DNA from: Haloarcula amylovorans
Lineage (GTDB): Archaea > Halobacteriota > Halobacteria > Halobacteriales > Haloarculaceae
Reading direction: 5' to 3'
Length of the DNA stretch: 64,000 nt
Assembly: GCF_004681185.1 (NCBI RefSeq)
Contig: NZ_SRIF01000001.1
Coordinates: forward strand, 1,240,001 to 1,304,000
The notes under the pieces are model-generated. The model was given only the letters and a program-made list of their open reading frames with translations. It ran no database searches and had not been told where the DNA came from. Position numbers and translations under genes: made by a program. The number at the start of each line of letters is the position of its first letter. Position 1 is the stretch's first letter. Positions 15,889 through 25,278 of the stretch are shown here, one piece after another.

Positions 15889-17643
15889 CTACGTCTGGTA
15901 CTCGTCGGTCACGTCGACGAGGTTGACGACGCCGTCGGGGACGCGGTAGGCGACGACCACCGAGCGGTCGCCGTCCATCGAATCGACGGTCTTGTCCACG
16001 CTGTAGCCGACGTACGTACACTCCTCGCGGGTGAACTCCACGACGGAGTAGCCCCAGTTGTGGCTGTCGAAGAACTCCAGGTGCGGGTTCATCGCGGTGA
16101 CGAGTTTGCTGAGGAGCGGTTCTGTCAGTTTCCCGCGGAGCCCACGGGTGAGATGCAACGCCTCGGCCGCGTTGAGCGACGTGACGGCGGGCGTCATGAA
16201 CTCGACGCCGATGCGCTCGCCCTGTGCGACCCCCTCACCGCCGGTGACGCGGCCGGGATAGGAGGTCTGCTGGTAGCCGGCGACGTAACAGTGCATGTCG
16301 CCGGTCAGCGTCACGAAGTTCTCCACGTCGGCGGCGGCGATGGCTTCGACCACCTGGAGGCGCTCGCGTGTGTAGCCGTCCCACCCGCCCTGTACGGGGT
16401 ACACCGACAGCGGCCCGGAACCGAGTCGGAACGGGATGGTCAGCACCTCGTCGGCCCACACCGTCCACTGAGCTTCCGAGTTGGCGATGGTGTCGATAAG
16501 CCACTCGCGTTGCTCCTCACCGAGCATCGTCCGCCCCGGCGGTTCGCGGTGGGGACCGACGTTGTCGGGCGTCGGAATCGCCTCCCTCGGCGGGTCCCGA
16601 AAGAGGCGCTCGTCGGTCAGCGACAGCGAGACGAGATCGCCGAAGTCCAGCGAGCGCCAGAGGACGAACCGCTCCTGGAGGGACTCGCCGTTGGGGTCGT
16701 ACTCGACGCGTGCAGGCATGTACTCCCACCACGCGTGCATCGCGTCGGCGACGAGCTCGGTCATGAACGCCGGGTCGTCGCCGCGCGGGTGGTCGCCCGC
16801 GGGCGCGTCTGCCCGACTGTCCCAGTAGACGTCGTTGACCATCTCGTGGTCGTCCCAGCCGGCGATGAGCGTGTGTGACTCCAGTGCTCGCTGGAGGAAG
16901 CGGTCAGAACGGTAGGTCCGGTGAAGGTAGCGGTAGTCGTCGAGATTACGCACGCGATCGTAGCCGCTCGGCAGCGATAGCTCTCGGCCCTCGTACTCGT
17001 AGGAGCCGAGGCCCTTGAAGTGGCCGTCGCTGGACTCGTAGATAAAATCGCCCAGATGGACGATGAAGTCCACGTCCTCCTCGGCGACGTGGCCCAACGC
17101 GGGGAAGTAACCGTTGAGGTAGTTCTGGCAGGCGAGGACGGCCAGTCGAAGCGAGTCGGGGGAGTCCGCAGGGCGCGGCAGCGTCTGGCAGCGCCCGGTC
17201 CGGGAGGTGATGCCGTCGTAGACGAACCGATAACAGTACTCCGTATCAGGGTCGAGGCGGCCGTCCACGTCCACTTTCACCGTATAGTCGTGGGCGGCGA
17301 TCCGCTCGCCGTCGGTCACCACGCCGTCGTAGACCACGTCCCCAAACGCCTCGTCCGTCGCCACCTGCACGCCCAGTGGCGTCTCCGGGTCGAACCGCTC
17401 GGGGTCGATGCGCGTCCAGAGGATGACGCCGCTCGGCGTCGGCCCGCCGCTGGCGACCGACTGCGGGAACACGGCGTCCGGGTCGCCCTCGCCGTCGATA
17501 TCGAAGACATCGGCGTCGCCCGCCTCGACGAGGTCCATCGCCAGCGCGAGGTCGTGCGAATCCAGTTCGGAGAGTAGTTCGACGTGGTCGTCCGCTGTCC
17601 GCGACGGCTCGTCTCGCCCGTCCAGCCCAATCTCGCCCGACAT
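15889..17643 (-). CDS. PhoD-like alkaline phosphatase D family protein without signal peptide
   Basis: This 584-residue metallophosphatase follows the PhoD plan. An N-terminal Fn3-like domain (FPQSVASGGPTPSGVILWTRIDPE) leads into the catalytic domain with DFIVHLGDFIYE, TLIAGWDDHEMVND, WTVWADEVL and TLTGDMHCYVAGY. These carry the D, N and H residues that bind Fe/Ca. PhoD enzymes hydrolyse phosphodiesters and monoesters and are normally exported by Tat. Here residues 1-60 are acidic and lack a twin-arginine and hydrophobic core, so the protein may be cytosolic. A GTG at 17697 would add 18 residues, still with no usable signal; I chose the ATG at 17643. Confidence 0.88.
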   Translation of the reverse strand: MSGEIGLDGRDEPSRTADDHVELLSELDSHDLALAMDLVEAGDADVFDIDGEGDPDAVFPQSVASGGPTPSGVILWTRIDPERFDPETPLGVQVATDEAFGDVVYDGVVTDGERIAAHDYTVKVDVDGRLDPDTEYCYRFVYDGITSRTGRCQTLPRPADSPDSLRLAVLACQNYLNGYFPALGHVAEEDVDFIVHLGDFIYESSDGHFKGLGSYEYEGRELSLPSGYDRVRNLDDYRYLHRTYRSDRFLQRALESHTLIAGWDDHEMVNDVYWDSRADAPAGDHPRGDDPAFMTELVADAMHAWWEYMPARVEYDPNGESLQERFVLWRSLDFGDLVSLSLTDERLFRDPPREAIPTPDNVGPHREPPGRTMLGEEQREWLIDTIANSEAQWTVWADEVLTIPFRLGSGPLSVYPVQGGWDGYTRERLQVVEAIAAADVENFVTLTGDMHCYVAGYQQTSYPGRVTGGEGVAQGERIGVEFMTPAVTSLNAAEALHLTRGLRGKLTEPLLSKLVTAMNPHLEFFDSHNWGYSVVEFTREECTYVGYSVDKTVDSMDGDRSVVVAYRVPDGVVNLVDVTDEYQT

Positions 17644-17785
17644 ACACCGTCCTATGATAGCGAGCCGATATCCCGGTTTCGGCGGCGAGTCCACCACCGG
17701 AATCGATCGATATCCCTAACCCGACTCCTCTGACCGCCCCACTCCACGAATCGTCGCACTATCCACGGGGCAGTACGTTCATTTC

Positions 17786-17800
17786 AGTTCAACACGAACT
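17786..17800. promoter_or_regulatory. Short palindrome before the UspA gene
   Basis: agttc-aacac-gaact is a perfect 5-bp inverted repeat with a 5-base spacer, ending 8 bases before the ATG at 17809. It overlaps the expected transcription start of a leaderless mRNA. It could be a repressor site, but a 5-bp palindrome may also occur by chance. Confidence 0.25.
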
Positions 17801-17808
17801 ATCTCAGT

Positions 17809-18237
17809 ATGCCTTCTACCGTTCTCGTCGCCTTCGACGGCTCTCCGCTTTCCGAACGTGCGCTCACGTACGCTATCGAGACCTTCCCGGACGCATCCAT
17901 CACATCGATTTACGTCATTAATCCGATCTATTCGGTCATCGATGTAGAGGCTGGCGGCTTACCAGTCGCCGAAGACTGGTACGAGAATGCGAAAGAAGAA
18001 GCAACCAGAATCCACACGACAGCCACGGAGCTCGCGGCGGAACAGAATACCGAACTCGAGACCGTCACGGAAGTCGGCAAACCGGCACGAGAAATCCTCG
18101 AATACGCTTCCGACCACGACGTCGACCAGATCGTCATGGGCAGCCACGGCCGCTCAGGAATCGACCGGGCGTTCCTCGGGAGCGTCGCTGAGACAGTCAC
18201 CCGCCGCGCACGGCTCCCGGTGACGGTCATCAGCTGA
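17809..18237 (+). CDS. Universal stress protein, UspA family
   Basis: This 142-residue single-domain Usp starts MPSTVLVAFDGSPLSERAL, the strand and helix that bind the adenosine part. It ends with GSHGRSGIDRAFLGSVAETVTRRARLPVTVI, whose G-x2-G-x9-G(S) pattern is the ATP-binding type. It is therefore probably an ATP-binding stress protein. Haloarchaea have many copies with little-known specific roles. It is followed 120 bp downstream, on the same strand, by a heavy-metal ATPase, so a common stress response is possible. Confidence 0.93.
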   Translation: MPSTVLVAFDGSPLSERALTYAIETFPDASITSIYVINPIYSVIDVEAGGLPVAEDWYENAKEEATRIHTTATELAAEQNTELETVTEVGKPAREILEYASDHDVDQIVMGSHGRSGIDRAFLGSVAETVTRRARLPVTVIS

Positions 18238-18357
18238 GTTGTTCGGCCAGCAGGACAGAAGGTCGTTCCAGCGTGCTAAAAGCCCGCATGCGGTCAGACG
18301 AGGTCCCAGTGAAATACCGGCGATGCAAAATCAACACCAATTGTATGGAGAGACCGA

Positions 18358-20538
18358 GTGACCGTTACTGAATCACCCCCGCTATCGACGTGTACTGTCC
18401 ATATCGAACGACGAGGCGGTCGTGGCGAAGCGGGGGCGCGAGCACTCGAACGACACCTCCGGAACACACCCGGTGTCCACGACGCCGACGTTTCGTTCCG
18501 AACGGGGAGCGTTCGGATCACCTACGACAAGCGCGTCACCTCAGCGGAACAACTTCGAGAAGCAGTCCGCGACCGGGACGTCTCGATCCAAGACGAGCCC
18601 GAGACGGCACCCGACGAGGCGACTTCTCGCTCGGAGCTCAGACGGGAAGCCGTGTTCGTCGGTCTGACGCTGGTCGGCATGGTGACCGGCTTGGCGACAG
18701 GGTGGCTCGATGGCCCGCCACTCCTCATGTGGGTCGGCTACGGCGTGGCGTACGTCTTCGGCGGGTGGTACGGGCTCAAGGGGGCTATTCAGACACTCCG
18801 CCACCACGCGGTCGATATCGACCTGTTGATGATCGTCGCTGCGCTCGGCGCGCTCTCGATTGGGGCCCCGTTCGAGGGGGCGATGCTCCTCTTCCTGTTC
18901 TCGCTGTCGAACACACTCCAACACTACGCTATCGGTCGCTCGCGCCGGGCGATCAAGTCGCTCGTCGAGATGCGACCGGACGAAGCGCAGGTCCTGCGCG
19001 ACGGCGAGGAAGTTACCGTTTCTATCGACGACATCGCCGTCGGTGACGTGTTCGTCGTCCGTCCTGGCGACAAAATCCCGCTTGACGGCATCGTTACGTC
19101 CGGAGAGGGAACGGTTGATCAAGCGTCGCTGACCGGCGAGTCAGTCCCCGTACCGAAGGAACCCGGCGACGAGGTGTTCGGCGGGACAATCAACGAGAGC
19201 GGAAGCCTCGAAATCGAAGTCACTCGCCAGGCTCACGAATCGGCGATCAGCCGCCTCATCCACATGGTCGAACGAGCCCAGAGTGAGAAAGCCCCGACTC
19301 AGCGACTCATCGACCGTCTTGAACAACCGTACGTCCTCGGCGTGTTCGCAATCACAATTGCAGCTATCGCAGTTCCGCTCGCGCTCGGGAGCGAGTTCAC
19401 GGGGACGTTCTACCGCGCGATGACGCTCATGGTCGCCGCCTCGCCGTGTGCCGTCATCATCTCAACGCCGGCCGCAGTCCTATCCGCAATCGCCTCTGGT
19501 GGCCGACAGGGCGTCCTATTCAAGGGCGGAGAACACGTCGAGACCGCAGCACGCATCGACGCGGTCGCCTTCGACAAGACTGGCACACTCACACAGGGCG
19601 ATACGCAGTTGACCGACGTATTCGTTCGCGACGGGACGGCGGACCCGACACTGACCGAGGACACGCTACTCTCCACCGCGGCCGCAGTACAGGCCCGCTC
19701 GGAGCACCACCTCGCTCGTGCGACCGTGACGGCGGCAGAATCCCAGGCACTCGATGTCCCCGACGCGGAGCGGTTTCAATCAGTCGCCGGGAAAGGGGTC
19801 AAAGCAAACGTCGACGGCAGCACGATCCATATCGGGAATCGAAGTTACTTCGAGACCGTTCTCGGAGACGCAGCAATAGATGGGCTCGAATCAGGCCTTG
19901 ATCGCCTCCAAACCGTAGAGGCAGAGGGGAAAACGAGCGTCCTCGTCGCCAGAGAGCGTCACGGCGAAGTCAGCGTCTTGGGGTGGCTCGCCTTCACCGA
20001 TACCGTTCGCCCTGACGCGGCCGAGATGATCGACGACCTCCGCTCGCTCGGGGTTGAGCACATAGTGATGCTGACAGGCGACAACGAGCGTGTCGCCCAG
20101 CGGATCGCCGACGAGGTTGGCATCGACGAAGTCCAGGCGGAACTCCTGCCGGAGGAGAAAGTAGCGACCATCGAAGAACTGGTCGAACGACACGAGAACG
20201 TGGCGATGGTCGGCGACGGCGTCAACGACGCGCCAGCCCTCGCCACAGCGACCCTCGGCATCGCGATGGGCGGCGCGGGGACCGATGTCGCCCTCGATAC
20301 TGCCGACGTGGTACTGATGGGTGACAACCTCAGCAAGATACCCTACGTTCTCGGCCTCGGACGCAAGACCCGCCGGACGCTCACAATCAATCTCGCCATC
20401 GCGTTCGGCGCGATTGCACTCATGGTCGGCACGATCCTCCTCCGAGGCATCCCGCTTCCGCTCGCAGTGGTTGGTCACGAGGGGTCGACCGTCCTCGTTT
20501 CGCTGAACGGCCTTCGGTTGCTCGGTTATCGGGAGTGA
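18358..20538 (+). CDS. P1B-4-type heavy-metal transporting P-type ATPase (Co/Zn/Fe-like)
   Basis: This 726-residue ATPase starts at GTG 18358. Key motifs are the actuator TGES (259-262), the membrane metal site S362-P-C364, the phosphorylation site D406-KTGT, a later MVGDGVNDAPAL, and H707-EGST in the last membrane region. The pair SPC plus HEG(G/S)T is the signature of the P1B-4 subgroup, which exports Co2+, Fe2+ or Zn2+ rather than Cu+. Residues 10-78 resemble a heavy-metal-associated domain but lack the CxxC metal pair, so this domain is probably not metal-binding. No metal-responsive regulator is seen beside it. Confidence 0.92.
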   Translation: MTVTESPPLSTCTVHIERRGGRGEAGARALERHLRNTPGVHDADVSFRTGSVRITYDKRVTSAEQLREAVRDRDVSIQDEPETAPDEATSRSELRREAVFVGLTLVGMVTGLATGWLDGPPLLMWVGYGVAYVFGGWYGLKGAIQTLRHHAVDIDLLMIVAALGALSIGAPFEGAMLLFLFSLSNTLQHYAIGRSRRAIKSLVEMRPDEAQVLRDGEEVTVSIDDIAVGDVFVVRPGDKIPLDGIVTSGEGTVDQASLTGESVPVPKEPGDEVFGGTINESGSLEIEVTRQAHESAISRLIHMVERAQSEKAPTQRLIDRLEQPYVLGVFAITIAAIAVPLALGSEFTGTFYRAMTLMVAASPCAVIISTPAAVLSAIASGGRQGVLFKGGEHVETAARIDAVAFDKTGTLTQGDTQLTDVFVRDGTADPTLTEDTLLSTAAAVQARSEHHLARATVTAAESQALDVPDAERFQSVAGKGVKANVDGSTIHIGNRSYFETVLGDAAIDGLESGLDRLQTVEAEGKTSVLVARERHGEVSVLGWLAFTDTVRPDAAEMIDDLRSLGVEHIVMLTGDNERVAQRIADEVGIDEVQAELLPEEKVATIEELVERHENVAMVGDGVNDAPALATATLGIAMGGAGTDVALDTADVVLMGDNLSKIPYVLGLGRKTRRTLTINLAIAFGAIALMVGTILLRGIPLPLAVVGHEGSTVLVSLNGLRLLGYRE

Positions 20539-20539
20539 G

Positions 20540-21472
20540 TTACCGGAGTCGAGCAGTCGTTTGACCGTTCCGTTCCTCGATCTGGACGAGACCGTCGTCA
20601 GCGAGGTCCGAAAGGAGATCACGAAGCCACTCTCGCCCGTGCTCACCGTCGGGTGTGTAGTCAACTCGAATCCGATGTCCAAGCGTGTCTAGGTCCATCT
20701 TGTCGTGTTCACCGAGAAGTCGAACAATTCGCCCACGAAACTGCCGCCGACTCCCCTCGAATGCGGGTTGGGTCGGCACGTCCGGCGCGGTGAAGTCCCC
20801 GGTCGCGTACGCCGAACACCACTCGCGCCACGGGCACCCCGCGCCGTCGCAGTCGGGCGTCTTTTCGCAGGCGACCCCGCCGAGTTCCATGATGGCGTTG
20901 TTCCAGACGCGGGATTCGCCTTCGGGCATGAGCGCCTGCGCGACTTCCTCGAAGGCGTCGTCCTCGTCGGGGACGTCGAACGCGCGGTACAGCACCCGCT
21001 TGACGTTAGTGTCGACGACGGCGTTTCCGTTGTTGAACGCGAAGGAAGCGACGGCGTTGGCGGTGTAGGGGCCGACGCCCATCAACTCCGAGAGGCCGTC
21101 GGGGTCCCGTGGCCACTCGCCGCTGTGGTCGTCGCGTATCTGTCTCGCGGCCTCGTGGAGGTATTTCGCGCGGTTGTTGTACCCCAGCGAGTGGTCGGTC
21201 CAGAAGCCGACCACGTCGCTCCGGTCGGCCGCCGCCAGATCGGCCACGGTCGGCCAGCGGTCGAGGAAGTCCTCCCACGCGCTGACAACGCGGTCCAGTT
21301 GCGTCTGCTGACTCATAATTTCCGAGACGAGGATCGCGTAGGGGTCGTCGGTCTGTCGCCACGGGTACGCTCGGTGATCGGCCTCGTACCACTCGATCAG
21401 CGCCCGCTGCACCGGGGACGGGTCCGCGGACACGTCGCCGGGGAGGTCCGCCATCGCCGACTGCTCACTCAT
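20540..21472 (-). CDS. mutY: A/G-specific adenine DNA glycosylase
   Basis: This 310-residue protein has the MutY core. The catalytic glutamate lies in VSEIMSQQTQ, the helix-hairpin-helix is LMGVGPYTANAVASFAF, the catalytic aspartate is in VVDTNVKRV, and the [4Fe-4S] ligands are C-x5-C-x4-C-x5-C (ACEKTPDC...CPWREWC), slightly different in spacing from the bacterial pattern. It removes adenine mispaired with 8-oxoguanine. The C-terminal 90 residues look like a winged helix (LLGEHDKMDLDTLGHRIR) rather than the NUDIX-like 8-oxoG-reading domain of bacterial MutY, so lesion recognition may differ. It converges with the metal ATPase, 1 bp apart. Confidence 0.93.
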   Translation of the reverse strand: MSEQSAMADLPGDVSADPSPVQRALIEWYEADHRAYPWRQTDDPYAILVSEIMSQQTQLDRVVSAWEDFLDRWPTVADLAAADRSDVVGFWTDHSLGYNNRAKYLHEAARQIRDDHSGEWPRDPDGLSELMGVGPYTANAVASFAFNNGNAVVDTNVKRVLYRAFDVPDEDDAFEEVAQALMPEGESRVWNNAIMELGGVACEKTPDCDGAGCPWREWCSAYATGDFTAPDVPTQPAFEGSRRQFRGRIVRLLGEHDKMDLDTLGHRIRVDYTPDGEHGREWLRDLLSDLADDGLVQIEERNGQTTARLR

Positions 21473-21546
21473 TGGCCCGCCGTTAGAATCGTCGCGGTTT
21501 GTGTGTAGCGGTTGCTGTCACTGTGGCGGCTGTCCCATCGTCGAAC

Positions 21547-23451
21547 TCAGTCCTCTACGTCGACCCACTCGAACTCGCTGTCCGACCAGTCGAGTTCGTC
21601 GCCGCTCGTCACGTCCGAGAAGACGAACATCGCACCGTCCTCGTACGTGCTGTCGACGTAGAGTCGCCAGCCGTGGGCCTCGGCGATAGTCTTGACGATG
21701 GACAGCCCCAACCCGGTCCCATCCTCGCTGGTCGTGTGGCCGTACTCGAAGATGTCGTCTACCTCCGACTCGGGGATGCCCGGCCCGTCGTCGGCGACGT
21801 AGAAACCGTCCGAAAGCAACCCGACCGTGACGGTAACGTCCTCGCCCACGTGGTCGATGGCGTTGCGAAACAGATTCTCCAGCCCGCGGAGGAGGCGCGA
21901 ACGGTCGGCGCGGATGGAACGGTTTCCGGATATTTCGAGAGTAGCGCCCTTGCTGTCTACGTTCGTCCACGCGTCGCGGACCACAGCGTCGAGGGAGATT
22001 TCTTCCGTCTGTTCGATGCTCTCCCCCTCCCGCGTCAGCGTGAGCACGTCGTCGATGATGGATTCGATGCGGTCGTGCGAAACCTCGACTTTCTCGACGT
22101 GGGTCTGTAACTCCGCCGTATCCGTCTCCTCGTCGAGGGCCGCCAGTTGCGCCGAGAGCAGTTCGAGGTGGCCGCGTGCGACCGTCAGTGGGTTTCGGAG
22201 GTCGTGTGACAGCGTCGACGCGAACTGGTCGAGGCGGCTGTTCTGTCGCTTCAGTTCCTGTTTGGACTGTTCCGCCATCTCCCGGGCCTCGTGGGCCTGC
22301 CGTATCTGCTCGCCGAGAGCGTCACGCGCGTCGGCCACGGCGTCGTAGAGCTGACCGATCTCGTCCTCGCGGTTCGTCGAGAGAGGCACCCCGAGGTGGC
22401 CGTCCTCTATCGATTCGATGCGCTTTCGGAGTCGGACGAGCGGGACCACCGTCTCCCGGGAGATGACGAGTGCCGTCACACTGATCGAGAGGACCGTGAG
22501 TACGGCCACGATAGCAGCGGCGCGACCGACCACCCGCGACGGACGGAAGAGCGTTATCCGGTCGGCGGCGGTCACGACGACCCACGGCGTCCCGTCGACC
22601 GGCGCGTACGCGAGCATCTCTTCGTCCGACTCGCTGGTCGCGGTCGCGCCGTCTCTGGCCGTCTCGAATCCCGCGTGTGCGGCGTGCCGCTCGGTGTTTC
22701 TCGCCGCCGTCGGGAACACGGGGTTGCCCACCTCGTCGAGGACCGCCGTGGTTCCCATCGCACCGCCATCGAGCTGTCGACCGTCTACCGTTCCGACAAC
22801 CAGCAAGACGGCGTCGCGGTCGGCGACCGGGCTGGCGAATGCCATCGCCTGCTGCCCGTCTCGCTCGTAGGCAACCGACGGCACAACTGCCGTCGGATCG
22901 GTCGAGTCCGACGCCTCACGAACGGCGGGCCGCCACGCGGGTTGCATCGACGCGACCGACCGTTCGGACCCGGACTGCTCGGTGCTGGCCGTGACCACCG
23001 CTTGTGCCCCCGAGACATCGACATAGTGAATCTCTACCACATTTGCCGACGAGGTCGACGCGAACCGCCCGAGCGACTGCTGGACGCTCGTCTCGTTGGC
23101 GGTGAGCGCTAGCGTACTGGAAAAGGATCGTGTCTGCGCTCGAATACCCGACTGCCACTCGCTGAGCGACGACGCGCGGAGCGTCGCCGTCTCGGTCAGC
23201 ATCTCGGTCCGGTCGTCCTCGATGGCGTGCCGAACCTGGACGTAGCCCGCTAAAACAGCGCCGCTGATGAGCAGGGCGACGACGGCGAGAGTCACCACTA
23301 GTCTAGCGGCGTAGTTTCGTCGGACGACGGACGGCACTACGCGCCGGAATCGGCCGCGAAGTGTCCGCTCGTGTTCCGCCTCGCTCGTCCGGCCGGCCGA
23401 ACCACCCACCGTCCGGTCCTGCGAGCGAGCGCTGTCGTCGTCTCCGGTCAT
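21547..23451 (-). CDS. Membrane sensor histidine kinase: Cache-HAMP-HisKA-HATPase
   Basis: This 634-residue receptor kinase has two membrane segments, residues about 49-71 and 308-330. The extracellular region of about 235 residues between them is probably a Cache-type sensor (DVSGAQAVVT, LDEVGNPVFP and DGTPWVVVTAA are typical). A HAMP linker at 330-385 contains VVPLVRLRKRIESIEDGHLG. A coiled coil leads to HisKA with H416 in TLSHDLRNP. The ATPase domain has NLFRNAIDHVG, DDGPGIPES and GTGLGLSIVKTI. It senses an unknown external ligand; no response regulator is adjacent. The N-terminal 40 residues are polar and cytosolic. Confidence 0.92.
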   Translation of the reverse strand: MTGDDDSARSQDRTVGGSAGRTSEAEHERTLRGRFRRVVPSVVRRNYAARLVVTLAVVALLISGAVLAGYVQVRHAIEDDRTEMLTETATLRASSLSEWQSGIRAQTRSFSSTLALTANETSVQQSLGRFASTSSANVVEIHYVDVSGAQAVVTASTEQSGSERSVASMQPAWRPAVREASDSTDPTAVVPSVAYERDGQQAMAFASPVADRDAVLLVVGTVDGRQLDGGAMGTTAVLDEVGNPVFPTAARNTERHAAHAGFETARDGATATSESDEEMLAYAPVDGTPWVVVTAADRITLFRPSRVVGRAAAIVAVLTVLSISVTALVISRETVVPLVRLRKRIESIEDGHLGVPLSTNREDEIGQLYDAVADARDALGEQIRQAHEAREMAEQSKQELKRQNSRLDQFASTLSHDLRNPLTVARGHLELLSAQLAALDEETDTAELQTHVEKVEVSHDRIESIIDDVLTLTREGESIEQTEEISLDAVVRDAWTNVDSKGATLEISGNRSIRADRSRLLRGLENLFRNAIDHVGEDVTVTVGLLSDGFYVADDGPGIPESEVDDIFEYGHTTSEDGTGLGLSIVKTIAEAHGWRLYVDSTYEDGAMFVFSDVTSGDELDWSDSEFEWVDVED

Positions 23452-23615
23452 CTGTCGTCAGTGTCCCCAGTACGTCGAGCCGCCACTCTCTCAGAGTGTC
23501 ACCCCGTAACAAGTATAAAATTTGTTATACTGCTGGCAACGGTAGTCGCCCCGTCAGCCGGCGGCTCGGTCGCCGAGTCGCAAAGCGTTTCCCCGGCCTC
23601 CACTACCCGTGAGAC

Positions 23616-23942
23616 ATGAGTCTCGACGACCTGCAAGACGACATCGAAGGCGAGTACGCCGACTTCGGCGAGAATCTCTCCGTGGACCTCGACCGGGAGA
23701 CGCGCAACGAACTGGCGATGCTCTCGGTCGCGCTCGACCCCGAGGACGCCGACGAACTCGTCCGCCGCGCCATCCACGACTTCTTTCAGGCGACGGTCGA
23801 GCGCGGGACACTGGATTTCCACCTCCGCTCGGGCTACGACTGCACCTACGACGAGTTCCTCTCGGGGATGACCTTCGACGAGATGACGGGGGGTCAGTTC
23901 CCCCAGCAACAGGACAAAGACGACCGACGCTACCAGTTCTGA
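23616..23942 (+). CDS. Small acidic conserved protein of unknown function
   Basis: This 108-residue protein has a ribbon-helix-helix-like or short helical core (VDLDRETRNELAMLSVALDPEDADELVRRAIHDFFQATVERGTLDFHLR) followed by a loop with a single cysteine (YDCTYDEFLSGMTFDEMTGG) and a disordered tail. RETRNELAMLSV and DELVRRAIHDFF resemble the paired helices of small DNA-binding or antitoxin-type proteins, but no toxin gene is adjacent. I do not recognise the family. It lies between the divergently oriented kinase and the convergent MgtC-like gene. Confidence 0.6.
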   Translation: MSLDDLQDDIEGEYADFGENLSVDLDRETRNELAMLSVALDPEDADELVRRAIHDFFQATVERGTLDFHLRSGYDCTYDEFLSGMTFDEMTGGQFPQQQDKDDRRYQF

Positions 23943-23957
23943 AAGCCGCCCGTCGGT

Positions 23958-25220
23958 TTACATCAGTAACGCGACGGCCATCAGGCTCGCGCCGCCGAGG
24001 ACGACTGAACTCCAGATTGCGACCTGCGTGGCGAACCGCCGGTTCGGACTCGGCGCGGTGAGCGCCGCCTTGACGACGATACTGGACGCCGTCGCGATGA
24101 GAATCGCGATCATGGCCGTCTGCTCGCTCTGGATAGTGCCGCTCCGGTAGAGCAACACCGCCGACGTGGTCGCGCCCGCGCTGGAGACGAGGCCGCTTAT
24201 CGCCGACGTGACGTAGAGCCCCGCCGTCCCGAACCGCGCGCTGGCGACGCCACCTGCCACGACGACCAGCAGAAACACCCCACCGAACGTCAGCGCGTTC
24301 TGCATCGAGAACGGGCTATCGAGGTCCATCTCGATGGATTCGGACCAGTCGGCCGTGTAGGCCGCGACCACGACGCTCCCGACGATGACCGCCCCGAGCG
24401 GGACGACTGCCTCCACCAGCACGCCTTGATTGATAGTGAACAGGACGGTGATGAGGAGGTTTCGAAGCGCCATCGCGGCGTCGGCGAGTAAGATGGCCGC
24501 GACCGCGTAGGAACTGGCTTCGGGGCGCTGTTTGACGTGGTCCATCATCGTGCCGACCACGGCCGTCGAAGAGGCCAATCCGCCGAAAAAGCCAGTGATG
24601 GCGATCCCACGGCCGCCGTAGCTCTGGACGACGGCGTAGTTGAGGATGCCGATGCCTGCGACGAAGACGACCATCAACCAGATGGTGCGCAGTTCCAGCG
24701 TGACGTCGATTCTCGGCACCGACACCGGATCGGGTGGCAACAGCGGATAGACGACGAAGGCGATGATGGCGAACTCCGTCGCCGACCGCACCTCCTCCCG
24801 TGAGAGCCCCCATGCGAAACTGTGGAGTTCTCGCTTGAGGACGAGCAGTAGCGAGGAGATGACGGCCACGGTCACCGCTTCGAGCCTCGCTCCAGACGCG
24901 GCGAGCGAGCCGACCCCGTAGGCGACCAGCATCGAGACGGAGGTGGTCAGCGAGAGGCGATCTTCGTCCGCCATGAGTCCCTGTATCGCCAGTAACACCC
25001 CCTGCGTGATGACGAGAATACCGCCGACGATGAGGAGCGTGCTGTTCTCCGTCAGCGTAAACACCGCCGCTAAGAGACTGATGAGCGCGAACGTCCGGAT
25101 TCCAGCCGACTTCTGGGACCACTCACGTTCCAAGCCGAGGAACATCCCGAGCGCACCGGCCAACAGGATGTTGAGGATGACGTCGTACCCCGGCGAGGAG
25201 GCCAACTGTATCAAAGTCAC
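23958..25220 (-). CDS. MgtC/SapB-DUF4010 membrane protein
   Basis: This 420-residue polytopic protein begins with the MgtC/SapB module: LAGALGMFLGLEREW with the conserved G-x2-R/E arrangement, KSAGIRTFALISLLAAVF, and a five-helix bundle to about residue 140. The rest is a DUF4010-like module (YPLLPPDPV near 170, YGGRGIAITGFFGGLASSTAVVGTM, SSAGATTSAVLLY). MgtC proteins affect Mg2+ homeostasis and ATP synthase in bacteria; the role of the fused form is unknown. The start is a GTG at 25220 with a taaaata box 24-30 bases upstream, consistent with a leaderless transcript. Confidence 0.9.
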   Translation of the reverse strand: MTLIQLASSPGYDVILNILLAGALGMFLGLEREWSQKSAGIRTFALISLLAAVFTLTENSTLLIVGGILVITQGVLLAIQGLMADEDRLSLTTSVSMLVAYGVGSLAASGARLEAVTVAVISSLLLVLKRELHSFAWGLSREEVRSATEFAIIAFVVYPLLPPDPVSVPRIDVTLELRTIWLMVVFVAGIGILNYAVVQSYGGRGIAITGFFGGLASSTAVVGTMMDHVKQRPEASSYAVAAILLADAAMALRNLLITVLFTINQGVLVEAVVPLGAVIVGSVVVAAYTADWSESIEMDLDSPFSMQNALTFGGVFLLVVVAGGVASARFGTAGLYVTSAISGLVSSAGATTSAVLLYRSGTIQSEQTAMIAILIATASSIVVKAALTAPSPNRRFATQVAIWSSVVLGGASLMAVALLM

Positions 25221-25243
25221 AGTCCGTGTACTCGGTCGGACAG

Positions 25244-25250
25244 TAAAATA
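25244..25250 (-). promoter_or_regulatory. TATA-like box of the MgtC/DUF4010 gene
   Basis: taaaata on the plus strand (TATTTTA in the gene's direction) lies 24-30 bases before the GTG start at 25220, the distance expected of a leaderless haloarchaeal promoter. Confidence 0.55.
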
Positions 25251-25271
25251 CTACGGCCAGCGAGCGCATAC

Positions 25272-25278
25272 CTTTTTA
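25272..25278 (+). promoter_or_regulatory. TATA-like box of the AI-2E transporter gene
   Basis: cttttta lies 25-31 bases before the ATG at 25303. Together with the box at 25244-25250 it makes a back-to-back divergent promoter pair about 21 bp apart. Confidence 0.5.

Noticed and set aside
23616..23942. Antitoxin of a toxin-antitoxin pair
   Set aside because: The protein has RHH-like helices, but no small toxin-like gene lies next to it, so there is no support for a TA module.
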